This document shows, in pieces, positions 14,564 to 22,636 of a stretch of 22,636 bases of DNA. The first letter of the stretch is position 1, and each line of letters opens with the position of its first letter. The translations under genes were made by a program, and so were the position numbers. Source of the stretch: an uncultured Bordetella sp. (GTDB lineage: Bacteria; Pseudomonadota; Gammaproteobacteria; Burkholderiales; Burkholderiaceae_B); contig CALGFL010000299.1 in assembly GCA_937881145.1 (NCBI GenBank), forward strand, positions 1-22,636, read 5' to 3'. The notes below the pieces were generated by a model that made no database searches, was not told where the DNA came from, and saw nothing but the letters and a program-made list of their open reading frames with translations.

Positions 14564-15472
14564 ATGACTCATGTTCTCCCGACCCGCAAGCCGCTCGATA
14601 CCTTTGGCACCGGCATGCTGGTCCTGCTCTGTCTCTGCTGGAGCCTGCAGCAGATTTTTCTCAAGCTGGTCGCGCACGACGTCTCTCCCACATTGCAACT
14701 GAGCCTGCGCTCGCTGATCGCGGCAGCCATCTTGGGCGTCATCGTGCTGCGCCGGGAGGGCCGCAAAATCCTGTCGGACGGCACGCTGAGCTCGGGCCTT
14801 ATCGTGGGCGCGGCGTTCGCCGCGGAGTTCCTGCTGATCGGGCTGAGCCTGCAGCACACCACGGCCGCGCACTCGATCGTGTTTCTCTATACCGCGCCGA
14901 TCTTCACCGCGCTGGGCATGCATGCCACGCGACCGGAAGAACGCCTGAACCGCTGGCAATGGTTAGGCATCGCCATCGCCTTTGCCGGCATCGCGCTGGC
15001 ATTTCTGACCAAAGACGCAGGCATTCCGGCCGACACCGGCCCCAGCCTGCTGGGCGATCTCCTGGCCCTGGCCGCCGGCGTGGCCTGGGGTCTGAGCACC
15101 GTGCTGATCCGCAATACCAAGCTATCGGACGCGGCCGCGGACAAGACGCTCTTCTACCAGCTGCTGGTGGCGGGCGTGGTTCTTTATGCCTGGTATCTGG
15201 CCAGCCCCGATGCCGCGCCGACCTGGACTCCCCTCGCCTGCGCCAGCCTGGCTTATCTCGTCGTCGTGATCTGCCTGTTCAGCTATCTGGCCTGGTTCTG
15301 GATGCTGCGCAGCTACCTGGCCACGCAGATGTCGGTGCTGGCCTTTCTCGCGCCGATACTGGGCGTGATCTTCGGTGCCCTCATCCTGCACGAACCGCTC
15401 GAGCCGCTTTTCGTGACAGGCTCGGCGCTGACGCTGGTGGGCATCCTTCTGGTGATCCGGGCGAGGACTTAA
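14564..15472 (+). CDS. EamA/DMT-superfamily exporter
   Basis: A 302-residue inner-membrane protein with ten predicted helices in two EamA repeats (~15-140 and ~160-300). The first repeat shows [12 protein letters not shown] and the end-of-repeat [17 protein letters not shown]. The second begins [23 protein letters not shown], then has [23 protein letters not shown], which is very typical of the RhaT/YdcZ/EamA family, and ends in [14 protein letters not shown]. Relatives export amino acids or other metabolites; the substrate is unknown. A TTG eleven codons upstream is in frame, but ATG 14564 is preferred. The ribosome-binding site is weak. It converges with the GNAT gene, with four bases between the stop codons and no room for a terminator outside coding sequence. 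Confidence 0.87.
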   Translation: MTHVLPTRKPLDTFGTGMLVLLCLCWSLQQIFLKLVAHDVSPTLQLSLRSLIAAAILGVIVLRREGRKILSDGTLSSGLIVGAAFAAEFLLIGLSLQHTTAAHSIVFLYTAPIFTALGMHATRPEERLNRWQWLGIAIAFAGIALAFLTKDAGIPADTGPSLLGDLLALAAGVAWGLSTVLIRNTKLSDAAADKTLFYQLLVAGVVLYAWYLASPDAAPTWTPLACASLAYLVVVICLFSYLAWFWMLRSYLATQMSVLAFLAPILGVIFGALILHEPLEPLFVTGSALTLVGILLVIRART

Positions 15473-15476
15473 GCCT

Positions 15477-16184
15477 TCAGGCCAGATCGCCCAAGCGGCT
15501 GCGCTGCTGCCCCTGCGCGTCGAAATTACCAGGCGACAACCAGCGTTCGAACGCCGCCTTGCGGGCCGGCCATTCGCTGTCGAGCATCGAAAACCAGGCC
15601 GTGTCGCGCGAGCGGCCCTTGTAGACCACGGCCTGGCGGAAGATGCCCTCGAAGGTGAAGCCCAGGCGCTGCGCCGCGGCGCGCGAAGGCTCGTTCAAGC
15701 TGTCGCACTTCCACTCGTAGCGGCGATAACCCAGTTCGTCGAAGACGCGCCTCATCAGCAGATACTGCGCCTCGGTGGAAATCGGCGTGCGCTGCAAGAG
15801 CGGCGAGAACGTCACGTGGCCGACTTCGGCCACGCCGTTGGCGGGATCGATGCGCATGAGTGCGAGCGTACCCACCGCGCGGCCGGTGGCGAGGTCGATC
15901 ACGGCGTGATGCAGCGGGTCTTCGCTGGCCGCGGCCTTGTCCAGCCAGGCACGGTGAACGGCGGGATCGGTGTACGGCCCCACGGTCAGATAAGTCCAGG
16001 CGCGCCCGTCGGCGGCTTGCTGAAAAGCCGCGACCAGGTCGTCGGCATGGCGCGCCGGATCGAGCGGTTCGAGGCGGCACAGGCGCCCCTGGGCGGGCGT
16101 GCGCGGCGGACGCTGGCGCGCGCTCCAGCCCGGTACGTCCGGGCCTATGGGTTGGCCGTATTCGTTGGTGCGCGAGACGGACAT
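15477..16184 (-). CDS. GNAT-family N-acetyltransferase (RimJ/RimL-like)
   Basis: A 235-residue acetyltransferase of the Acetyltransf_3 (RimJ/RimL) branch. Beta-strand landmarks include [15 protein letters not shown] (~35-49) and [21 protein letters not shown] (~94-114). The acetyl-CoA site region follows around [20 protein letters not shown] (~120-139) and [15 protein letters not shown] (~170-184), ending with [13 protein letters not shown]. Known relatives acetylate protein N-termini, antibiotics or small molecules; none can be chosen here. AGGAG lies nine bases before ATG 16184. The gene is divergent from gor (108-bp gap) and converges on the EamA exporter. Confidence 0.88.
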   Translation of the reverse strand: MSVSRTNEYGQPIGPDVPGWSARQRPPRTPAQGRLCRLEPLDPARHADDLVAAFQQAADGRAWTYLTVGPYTDPAVHRAWLDKAAASEDPLHHAVIDLATGRAVGTLALMRIDPANGVAEVGHVTFSPLLQRTPISTEAQYLLMRRVFDELGYRRYEWKCDSLNEPSRAAAQRLGFTFEGIFRQAVVYKGRSRDTAWFSMLDSEWPARKAAFERWLSPGNFDAQGQQRSRLGDLA

Positions 16185-16292
16185 GCGGGAAATCTCCTGT
16201 TCGGATCTCGGGTTTTCAAGCAGCTATGTACGATAGTGCAAAAATACGGTTCGTTCCCATTCCCCAAAACACCATTTTGGCGTTCGCGCACC

Positions 16293-17657
16293 ATGAATTA
16301 CGACTACGACCTCTATGTCATCGGCGCCGGCTCGGGCGGCGTGCGCGCTTCGCGCTTTGCCGCCGGTTTCGGCGCGCGCGCGGCCATCGCCGAAAGCCGC
16401 TACCTGGGCGGCACCTGCGTCAACGTGGGCTGCGTGCCTAAGAAGCTGCTGGTATACGGCGCCCACTATGCCGAAGATTTCGAACAAGCCTCCGGCTTTG
16501 GCTGGACTGCGCAGGCGCCGCGTTTCGACTGGCCGACGCTCATCGCCAACAAGAACCGCGAGATCGCCCGCCTGAACGATATCTACCGCGACCTGCTGGT
16601 CAATTCCGGCGTGGCCCTGCACGAAGGCCATGCCCGCATCGTCGACCCGCATACCGTGGAGATCAACGGCGAGCACCATACGGCCAGGCACATTCTGGTG
16701 GCCACGGGCAGCTGGCCTTTCGTGCCCGAGATCCCGGGCCGCGAACACGCCATCACGTCCAACGAGGCCTTCTTCCTGCAAGAACTGCCGCGCCGTGTGG
16801 TGGTGGTGGGCGGCGGCTACATCGCCGTCGAGTTCGCTTCCATCTTCAACGGCCTGGGGGCCGAAGTCACGCAGCTTTATCGCGGCGAGCTGTTCCTGCG
16901 CGGTTTCGACCAGAGCGTGCGCGAGCATCTGCGCGACGAGCTTGCCAAGAAGGGCGTGGCGCTGCGCTTCAAGAGCAACCCGGCGCGCATCGACAAGCTT
17001 GCCGACGGCACGCTGCGCGTGACGCTGCAGGACGGCTCCACGCTCGATGCCGACTGCGTGTTCTACGCCACCGGCCGGCGCGCCATGGTCGACGGCCTCG
17101 GCCTGGAAAATACGCGCGTGCGGCTCGACGGACAGGGCTATATCGAAGTCGACGACGACTACCGCACCGCCGAGCCTTCGATCCTGGCGCTGGGCGACGT
17201 GATCGACCGCGTGCCGCTCACGCCCGTGGCGCTGGCCGAGGGCATGGCCGTGGCGCGCCAGTTGTTCCATCCCGAGCAATACCGCCGGGTCGACTACAAG
17301 CTCATCCCCACCGCGGTCTTCAGCCTGCCCAATATCGGCACGGTCGGTCTGACCGAAGAACAGGCCCGCGCCGACGGACGCGAGCTCAAGATATTCGAAA
17401 GCCGCTTCCGGCCCATGAAGCTCACACTGACCGAGGCGCAGGAAAAAACCCTGATGAAGCTGGTGGTCGACGCCCGGACCGATCGCGTGCTGGGCTGCCA
17501 TATGGTCGGACCTGAAGCGGGCGAGATCATCCAGGGCCTGGCCGTGGCGCTCAAGGCCGGCGCCACCAAGCGCATCTTCGACGAGACGCTGGGCATCCAC
17601 CCCACGGCGGCCGAGGAATTCGTCACCTTGCGCACGCCGGTGACACGGGCAGCCTAG
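16293..17657 (+). CDS. gor: Glutathione-disulfide reductase
   Basis: A 454-residue class-I pyridine nucleotide-disulfide oxidoreductase. FAD-binding [11 protein letters not shown] is at ~11-21. The redox pair Cys42/Cys47 sits in [14 protein letters not shown]. The second Rossmann fold is [17 protein letters not shown] (~170-186), followed by [11 protein letters not shown], whose arginines fit NADPH rather than NADH. FAD contact [15 protein letters not shown] residues lie near 305. The C-terminal catalytic His436-Glu441 pair is in [13 protein letters not shown]. It keeps glutathione reduced in the cytosol. The frame remains open far upstream, but ATG 16293 matches family N-termini. There is no Shine-Dalgarno; instead a small dyad CCAAAA-N5-TTTTGG (16264-16280) lies just upstream. 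Confidence 0.95.
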   Translation: MNYDYDLYVIGAGSGGVRASRFAAGFGARAAIAESRYLGGTCVNVGCVPKKLLVYGAHYAEDFEQASGFGWTAQAPRFDWPTLIANKNREIARLNDIYRDLLVNSGVALHEGHARIVDPHTVEINGEHHTARHILVATGSWPFVPEIPGREHAITSNEAFFLQELPRRVVVVGGGYIAVEFASIFNGLGAEVTQLYRGELFLRGFDQSVREHLRDELAKKGVALRFKSNPARIDKLADGTLRVTLQDGSTLDADCVFYATGRRAMVDGLGLENTRVRLDGQGYIEVDDDYRTAEPSILALGDVIDRVPLTPVALAEGMAVARQLFHPEQYRRVDYKLIPTAVFSLPNIGTVGLTEEQARADGRELKIFESRFRPMKLTLTEAQEKTLMKLVVDARTDRVLGCHMVGPEAGEIIQGLAVALKAGATKRIFDETLGIHPTAAEEFVTLRTPVTRAA

Positions 17658-17724
17658 GACCTGTCGGCACGACGCGCCGCACGCCGGCGTCTGCTACCGT
17701 AGAACCTTCATACCCGGGAAGATC

Positions 17725-18093
17725 ATGGTTTCCAGACTGACCCCCCTCTTGACGCCGCTTGCGCTGGCCGTCCTGCTCGGCGGGTGCGCCGCGCCCGGAA
17801 CAAGCGGGTCGGCCGCCGGCGCTTCGAGCATGTCGAACACACCGGATTCGGGCACTTCCTACGCGCCCATGCCGTCGGGCTCGACAGTGCCGGATTGCAA
17901 TACCGACGCTGTGCAGAATCTGCTCGGCCAGGCCTACAGCGACGGTATGGGCGAAACCGCGCGCCGGCGTTCCGGCTCGCGGGTCATCCGGCTGCTCAAG
18001 CCCGGCCAGGTCATGACCATGGAATACGACCCCTCCCGCCTCAACATCATCCTCGACGGCCAGGGCGCGATCCAGGCGCTGCGTTGCGGCTGA
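17725..18093 (+). CDS. Lipoprotein with peptidase inhibitor I78-like domain
   Basis: A 122-residue secreted protein. A lipoprotein signal peptide (residues 1-~20) ends in the lipobox LLGGC, with Cys21 as the lipidated residue. A low-complexity Ser/Thr/Gly/Pro linker (~22-55) follows. The C-terminal ~65 residues fit the I78 elastase-inhibitor pattern: DCNTDAVQNLLGQ, then an Arg-rich turn, VIRLLKPGQVMTMEYDPSRLNIILDGQGAI and a final Cys. The two domain cysteines (in DCN and RCG) may form a disulfide. Such proteins are proposed to block serine proteases in the envelope. It starts 67 bases after gor and ends 16 bases before the xdhC-like gene. Confidence 0.85.
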   Translation: MVSRLTPLLTPLALAVLLGGCAAPGTSGSAAGASSMSNTPDSGTSYAPMPSGSTVPDCNTDAVQNLLGQAYSDGMGETARRRSGSRVIRLLKPGQVMTMEYDPSRLNIILDGQGAIQALRCG

Positions 18094-18109
18094 AATCGTC
18101 ATCGCTTTC

Positions 18110-19123
18110 ATGCAAGCCGCCGATCTGAACGTCTTGCTGGCCTGCCAGGGCTGGCTTGGGCAGGGCCGCCAGGCCGTGCTGTTGACGGTGCTGCGCACCT
18201 GGGGTTCTTCGCCCAGGCCGCCCGGCGCCATGATGGCCATCCGCGACGATGCGGCGGTGGCCGGCTCGGTTTCCGGCGGCTGCATCGAAGACGACCTCAT
18301 CGCCCGGGTGCGCGAAACCGGCCTCGCCTCGCTCTGCCCGGACGGCAGGCCGGCGCTCGTGCGCTACGGCGTGCTGGCCGAAGAGGCCCGCCGTCTGGGC
18401 ATCCCCTGCGGCGGCACTTTGGAACTCGTGCTCGAGCCGCTGTCCGAACACAGCCGCATCGACGACACGGTGCGCATCCTGCAGCAACGCCAGTCCCTGC
18501 GCCGCGAGGTCGATATGCGCACGGGCGCGGCCACATTGGAGCCGGTTGCGGCCGACCCCGAACCGCGGCTGCACGACGACCGCTTCTCGTGCGCCATGGG
18601 GCCGCGCAACCGGCTCATCGTCATCGGCGCCGGGCAGCTTTCGCGCTATTTGTGCGAGATCGCCGTGGGCCTGGACTTCGACATCCTCGTCTGCGATCCG
18701 CGCGAAGAGTACCGGGCCGAATGGAACATCCCCGGCGTGCGGCTCACCTACGACATGCCCGACGACGTCGTGCTGGCCGCCCAGCCGGATGCGCGCACGG
18801 CCGTCGTGGCGCTCACGCACGACCCCAAGCTCGACGACCTGGCGCTCATGCATGCGCTGCAGTCCGACGCCTTTTATGTCGGCGCCCTGGGCAGCCGCGC
18901 CAACAACGACAAGCGGCGCGAACGCCTGCGCCAGTATTTCGACCTGACCGAAGCGCAGCTCGCCCACCTGCACGGCCCGGCGGGCCTGTATATCGGCAGC
19001 CGCACGCCGCCCGAGATCGCCCTGTCCATCCTCGCCGAGATCGTGGCCTGCAAGAACGGCGTCCAGCTTCCCGCCAGCGTCGCGGTGGGCCACGCCAAGC
19101 ACACCAACGAACAAACACTCTGA
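18110..19123 (+). CDS. XdhC/CoxI-family molybdenum-cofactor maturation protein
   Basis: A 337-residue protein with both XdhC modules. The N-terminal XdhC/CoxI domain (~10-115) shows LRTWGSSPRPPGAMMAI and GSVSGGCIEDDL, with the conserved Cys that in XdhC takes part in cofactor binding. The C-terminal Rossmann-like domain (~165-320) shows RLIVIGAGQLSRYL, FDILVCDPREEYR, VVALTHDPKLDDLAL, FYVGALGSRANNDKRRERL and GLYIGSRTPPEIALSILAEIVA. XdhC binds Moco, supports its sulfuration and inserts it into xanthine-dehydrogenase-family enzymes. No such enzyme gene is in this window. The gene lies 16 bases after the I78 lipoprotein and 13 bases before the sulfur transporter. The start lacks a clear Shine-Dalgarno. 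Confidence 0.88.
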   Translation: MQAADLNVLLACQGWLGQGRQAVLLTVLRTWGSSPRPPGAMMAIRDDAAVAGSVSGGCIEDDLIARVRETGLASLCPDGRPALVRYGVLAEEARRLGIPCGGTLELVLEPLSEHSRIDDTVRILQQRQSLRREVDMRTGAATLEPVAADPEPRLHDDRFSCAMGPRNRLIVIGAGQLSRYLCEIAVGLDFDILVCDPREEYRAEWNIPGVRLTYDMPDDVVLAAQPDARTAVVALTHDPKLDDLALMHALQSDAFYVGALGSRANNDKRRERLRQYFDLTEAQLAHLHGPAGLYIGSRTPPEIALSILAEIVACKNGVQLPASVAVGHAKHTNEQTL

Positions 19124-19136
19124 TTCATTTCGTCTC

Positions 19137-20366
19137 ATGAACACGACTCCTTCCGCTGCCCTATCGCTGCCGGCTTCGCCGTCGCCGCTTTTCATCAACC
19201 GCAAACCGCTTGTCGCCGCCCTGCTGATCTGGCTGGCCGGCGCCGTCTATCTGGTGCAGACCACCACCTGGCGCCAGGGTGCGCTGTGGCTGGTCGGCGC
19301 ACTGATGGGCGTCACGCTCTATCACGCCGCTTTCGGCTTCACGCAGGCCTGGCGCGTGTTCGTGTCCGACCGGCGCGGCGCGGGCCTGCGCGCGCAGATG
19401 ATCATGCTGGCCTTCGGCGTCGTGCTGTTCTTTCCCTTCCTGGCGCAGGGGTCGCTCTGGGGCCAGCATGTGACGGGGCTGGTGGCGCCGGCCGGCGTGT
19501 CGGTGCTGCTGGGCGCCTTTCTGTTCGGCCTGGGCATGCAGCTGGGCGGCGGCTGCGCCTCGGGCACGTTGTTCGCCGTGGGCGGCGGCAATACCCGCAT
19601 GCTCGTCACGCTGCTGTTCTTCATCGTCGGCGGCGTGCTGGGCACCTATACCTACGGCTGGTGGTCGCACCTGCCCGCCCTGCCGCCCATCTCGCTGGTC
19701 AAGGCCTGGGGCGTGCCCCAAGCGCTGGCGGTCAACCTGATCGCCTTCGGCCTGATCGCCTGGCTCACCCTGGTGCTGGAAAAACGCCGTCACGGCCACG
19801 TGCTCGCCAACACCACCGGCACCAGCCGTCCGGCTTCGCTGCTGCGCGGCCCCTGGCCGCTCATCGCCGGCGGCGTGGGACTGGTGCTGCTGAACTTCGC
19901 CAACCTGGCCCTGGCCGGCCACCCCTGGGGCATCACCTCGGCCTTTGCGCTGTGGGGCGCCAAGACGCTGCAAAACCTGGGCGTGGACATCGCCAGCTGG
20001 CAATTCTGGCTGCCGCACAAGGCCGCGCTGGCCGCGCCCGTCAGCCACGATGCCACCTCCATCACGGACATCGGCATCATGGTGGGCGCCCTGGCGGCGG
20101 CCAGCGCGGCGGGCAAGTTCGACCCGCTCTGGAAAGTGCCCGCCCGGTCTCTCGCGGGTGCCGTGGCGGGCGGCCTGCTGCTGGGCCTGGGCTCGCGCAT
20201 GGCTTACGGCTGCAACATCGGCGCCTATTTCAGCGGCATACTCTCTGGCAGCGTGCACGGCTGGTTGTGGCTGCTCGCCGCTTTCACCGGTAGCATCGCG
20301 GGCGTGCGCCTGCGCCCCCTGTTCGGCCTGGCCGTCGAGAAAACGCCGGCTCCCTCGCACTGTTGA
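19137..20366 (+). CDS. YeeE/YedE-family sulfur-compound transporter (TsuA-like)
   Basis: A 409-residue inner-membrane protein made of two YeeE/YedE (DUF395) repeats with about 11-12 helices. Each repeat ends in the family Cys motif: GMQLGGGCASGTLFAVGGG around Cys140 and GSRMAYGCNIGAYFSGI around Cys359. In the characterised member TsuA, pore cysteines pass thiosulfate across the membrane, so import of thiosulfate or a related sulfur species is the likely role. The gene starts 13 bases after xdhC and ends 22 bases before the glutamate-synthase-like gene, so the three probably form one transcript. Substrate is inferred from the family. Confidence 0.88.
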   Translation: MNTTPSAALSLPASPSPLFINRKPLVAALLIWLAGAVYLVQTTTWRQGALWLVGALMGVTLYHAAFGFTQAWRVFVSDRRGAGLRAQMIMLAFGVVLFFPFLAQGSLWGQHVTGLVAPAGVSVLLGAFLFGLGMQLGGGCASGTLFAVGGGNTRMLVTLLFFIVGGVLGTYTYGWWSHLPALPPISLVKAWGVPQALAVNLIAFGLIAWLTLVLEKRRHGHVLANTTGTSRPASLLRGPWPLIAGGVGLVLLNFANLALAGHPWGITSAFALWGAKTLQNLGVDIASWQFWLPHKAALAAPVSHDATSITDIGIMVGALAAASAAGKFDPLWKVPARSLAGAVAGGLLLGLGSRMAYGCNIGAYFSGILSGSVHGWLWLLAAFTGSIAGVRLRPLFGLAVEKTPAPSHC

Positions 20367-20388
20367 TTGCCGTCTCGCGGAGAACCCC

Positions 20389-22047
20389 ATGCGCTGGATC
20401 ACTACCCGCTACACCACCTTCACCCTCGTTCTGGCCGGCGCGCTTCTCACGACGCTGCTGGCGGCATGGCATGGGGCCGGCTGGCTCTGGGCGGCGATCC
20501 CCTTCTGGGCGCTGACCCTGCTGGGCGTCTACGACATGCTGCAGACGCGCCACGCCATACGCCGCAACTATCCGGTGCTGGGCAATCTGCGTTTTTTCTT
20601 CGAATTCATCCGGCCTGAAGTCCGCCAGTACTTCCTCGAAGACGACACCAGCGCCTCGCCTTTCTCGCGCGCGCAGCGCTCCATCGTCTACCAGCGCGCC
20701 AAGCAGCAGCTCGACAAGCGCCCCTTCGGCACGCAAGAAGACGTCTACGGCGACCGCTACGAATGGATCAACCATTCGCTCGCGCCCACCCACATCGAAG
20801 ACACCGACTTTCGCGTCACCGTGGGCGGCCCCGACTGCAAGCAGCCTTATGCCATGTCGGCCTTCAACATCTCGGCCATGAGCTTCGGCGCCCTGTCGGC
20901 CAACGCCATACTGGCCCTGAACGAAGGCGCCCGCCTTGGCAATTTCGCCCACGATACGGGCGAAGGCGGCATCAGCCGCTATCACCGCCAGCCCGGCGGA
21001 TCGCTGGTGTGGAACATCGGCTCGGGCTACTTCGGCTGCCGCGACGAACAGGGCCGTTTCTCCGAAGAAGCCTTCGTGCGCAACGCCTGCACCGACCAGG
21101 TCAAGCTCATCGAGATCAAGCTGTCGCAAGGCGCCAAGCCCGGGCACGGCGGCATCCTGCCGGCCGGCAAGGTCACCCTCGAGATCGCCGAGGCCCGCGG
21201 CGTGCCGGCCTGGCAGGATTGCAATTCGCCGTCCTCGCACAGCGCCTTCGACTCGCCCATAGGCCTGCTGCATTTCGTGGCGCGGCTACGCGAGCTGTCG
21301 CAAGGCAAGCCCGTGGGCTTCAAGTTCTGTGTGGGGCATCCCTGGGAGTGGTTCGCCATCGTCAAGGCCATGCTGCAGACCGGCATCACGCCCGACTTCA
21401 TCGTGGTCGACGGCGCCGAGGGCGGCACGGGCGCGGCGCCCGTGGAATTCGTCGATCACGTGGGCACGCCGCTGCGCGAGGCCCTGCGCCTGGTGCACAA
21501 CACGCTGGTAGGGGTCAATCTGCGCGACCGCATCAAGCTGGGCGCCTCGGGCAAGATCATCACGGCTTTCGACATGGCCCGCGTGCTGGCCATGGGCGCG
21601 GACTGGTGCAATGCCGCGCGCGGCTTCATGTTCGCGCTGGGCTGCATCCAGGCCCAGTCCTGCCATACGGGCAAGTGTCCCACCGGCGTCACGTCGCAGG
21701 ATCCGATGCGCCAGCGCGCCCTGGTGGTTCCCGACAAGGCGCAGCGCGTCAACAATTTCCATCGCAACACCCTGCGCGCCCTGGCCGGCCTGCTCGCCGC
21801 CGCGGGCTTGAATCATCCGAGCGACCTGCAGCCGCAGCACATCCCCCGCCGGGTCTCGTCTTCCGAAGTTCGCCTGCTGTCGGCGCTCTTTCCTACACTG
21901 GAAACCGGCGAACTGCTGCGCGGCGAATTCCGCCACGACGTTTTCCGGGTGGGCTGGCACATGGCGCAGGCCGATTCGTTCCAACCTGCCTGTGCGATCG
22001 AGAAGGTGCCGCCCGCGCATCCTGCGCCGCAGGCCGCAGCGGCCTAG
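20389..22047 (+). CDS. Membrane-anchored FMN/[3Fe-4S] glutamate-synthase-like protein
   Basis: A 552-residue protein. Two hydrophobic segments (~10-28 and 31-48) form an N-terminal anchor. The remainder is the GltB FMN-binding (synthase) TIM-barrel: MSAFNISAMSFGALSANAI, HDTGEGGIS, GAKPGHGGILPAGKVT, VDGAEGGTGAAP and LGASGKIITAFDMARVLAMGAD. Three cysteines, Cys419-X5-Cys425-X4-Cys430, reproduce the [3Fe-4S] spacing of glutamate synthase. The N-terminal glutaminase domain and the C-terminal beta-helix of full GltB (about 1500 residues) are missing, so it cannot make ammonia from glutamine. The reaction is unknown; electron transfer or another FMN-linked reduction is possible. GGAG (20379-20382) lies six bases before the ATG. 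It follows the YeeE transporter closely. Confidence 0.88.
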   Translation: MRWITTRYTTFTLVLAGALLTTLLAAWHGAGWLWAAIPFWALTLLGVYDMLQTRHAIRRNYPVLGNLRFFFEFIRPEVRQYFLEDDTSASPFSRAQRSIVYQRAKQQLDKRPFGTQEDVYGDRYEWINHSLAPTHIEDTDFRVTVGGPDCKQPYAMSAFNISAMSFGALSANAILALNEGARLGNFAHDTGEGGISRYHRQPGGSLVWNIGSGYFGCRDEQGRFSEEAFVRNACTDQVKLIEIKLSQGAKPGHGGILPAGKVTLEIAEARGVPAWQDCNSPSSHSAFDSPIGLLHFVARLRELSQGKPVGFKFCVGHPWEWFAIVKAMLQTGITPDFIVVDGAEGGTGAAPVEFVDHVGTPLREALRLVHNTLVGVNLRDRIKLGASGKIITAFDMARVLAMGADWCNAARGFMFALGCIQAQSCHTGKCPTGVTSQDPMRQRALVVPDKAQRVNNFHRNTLRALAGLLAAAGLNHPSDLQPQHIPRRVSSSEVRLLSALFPTLETGELLRGEFRHDVFRVGWHMAQADSFQPACAIEKVPPAHPAPQAAAA

Positions 22048-22113
22048 TCGCGGCGGCTTGATTTTTACGCTTGGGGTTTGGCAGCCGAAAGGCTACCTAG
22101 ATCAAGGTCGCCA

Positions 22114-22482
22114 CTACGTGTGGCCCGCGGCGTGCCGGCGCGCGGCGGGTCGGCGGCTGACGGCCGCCCTTTCCCAGGGGCCGGCCTGCCAATCGTCGCG
22201 CGATGCGTCCACGGATACGCTGCCGGCATCGCGCAACAGGCTGATGGCCGCCGGCGCATCGGTCACGTCGAGCTGCACAACCAGCAGGATCTCGCTCTCG
22301 CGCGGGGAAGGATGAAACCGGACCGCCCGGATCAGCCTGGCCCAAAAGCCGCGTCCCTTGGCGGGCAGGCGACCGTAGAACACGCTGACGACATCGTCGG
22401 TGAAGCCATCGGCGACCAGAGCATGCGCTGCGCTGCGCGCCATCGGGACGCTCTCGAACCGCGCCATCACCATCGTCGACAT
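22114..22482 (-). CDS. Small hypothetical protein, possibly YflT (general stress protein 17M)-like
   Basis: A 122-residue soluble protein of unknown function. The first ~30 residues (MVMARFESVPMARSAAHALVADGFTDDVVSVFYG) follow the strand-helix-strand pattern of YflT/GSP17M domains: a hydrophobic strand, an alanine-rich helix, then G-F and an acidic turn. A second such unit occurs at ~60-92 (EILLVVQLDVTDAPAAISLLRDAG). The tail is Arg/Ala-rich and probably disordered. ATG 22482 is chosen over the upstream in-frame ATG 22512 because AGGGG lies seven bases before it. The frame is antisense to a similar-length plus-strand frame, which lacks a domain pattern and ribosome-binding site. Homology is only suggestive. 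Confidence 0.6.
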   Translation of the reverse strand: MSTMVMARFESVPMARSAAHALVADGFTDDVVSVFYGRLPAKGRGFWARLIRAVRFHPSPRESEILLVVQLDVTDAPAAISLLRDAGSVSVDASRDDWQAGPWERAAVSRRPAARRHAAGHT

Positions 22483-22636
22483 GCCTGAACCCCTCGGGCC
22501 GCTCTTATCCATGACGGCATTCTGCCCGTTGACCCGCCTGCTTGCCCGAGCTTTTGGAAACCAGCCGTAATGCGGTCTTTCCGGCTAGCCCTGCGAGCCC
22601 GCGACTCCGGGGGGTTCAGTAAAAGTCGATTGCAAT

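Noticed and set aside
14360..14959. Upstream extension of the DUF3311 frame by 200 codons
   Set aside because: It runs antisense through the EamA gene. DUF3311 proteins start near MWIILLLPF, and an AAAGGAG supports ATG 14359.

Overview
The window reads as chromosomal DNA from a high-GC betaproteobacterium. The gene content and protein style (an RR/HK/kup cluster, Fur-box-driven tonB-exbB-exbD, a DUF3311/SSS pair, many LysR/GntR regulators) point to the Alcaligenaceae, most like Bordetella or Achromobacter. This placement is an inference from recognised families, not from a search. I see no insertion sequence, prophage, CRISPR array, rRNA or plasmid function. Most genes are core metabolism, transport and regulation.

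Layout, left to right. (1) 1-366: the 3' end of argG and a perfectly palindromic bidirectional terminator. (2) 396-2246: a PdxI/YdbC-type aldo-keto reductase (-) divergent from a LysR regulator (+), with an inverted repeat between them. (3) 2326-6062 (-): an OmpR-type response regulator, a histidine kinase with almost no periplasmic domain, and the K+ transporter Kup. The kinase stop overlaps the kup start (ATGA). (4) 6113-8172 (-): tonB-exbB-exbD behind a promoter overlapped by a 7-1-7 Fur-box palindrome. (5) 8184-8739 (-): tRNA-Val(UAC) with its own promoter and terminator, then hupB, preceded by about 420 bp of non-coding DNA holding a strong inverted repeat. (6) 9158-11348 (-): a Cys/Met-metabolism PLP enzyme and rlmB. 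The 208-bp gap between them contains a large foldable hairpin and two tandem 17-bp repeats spaced 21 bp. (7) 11427-12623: a FadR-type GntR regulator (-) divergent from an OsmC-family protein (+), separated by a perfect 28-bp palindrome that abuts the gntR start codon. (8) 12646-14359: a bidirectional terminator, then a DUF3311 protein and an SSS-family symporter (-), translationally overlapped. (9) 14564-16184: an EamA exporter (+) converging on a GNAT acetyltransferase (-). (10) 16293-22047 (+): glutathione reductase, an I78-type lipoprotein, an XdhC-like molybdenum-cofactor chaperone, a YeeE/YedE sulfur-compound transporter and a membrane-anchored glutamate-synthase-like FMN/Fe-S protein. 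The last four are closely spaced. (11) 22114-22482 (-): a small, possibly YflT-like protein.

The most interesting material is regulatory or architectural. It includes the sensor-less kinase coupled to kup, the structured leader plus phased repeats before the PLP enzyme, and two transcription-factor genes whose best -10 box puts the start of transcription on the ATG (candidate leaderless mRNAs). It also includes an xdhC without xdhAB, packed against a sulfur transporter and an orphan GltB-like protein. I did not find anything I could defend as a wholly new defence or mobile system.
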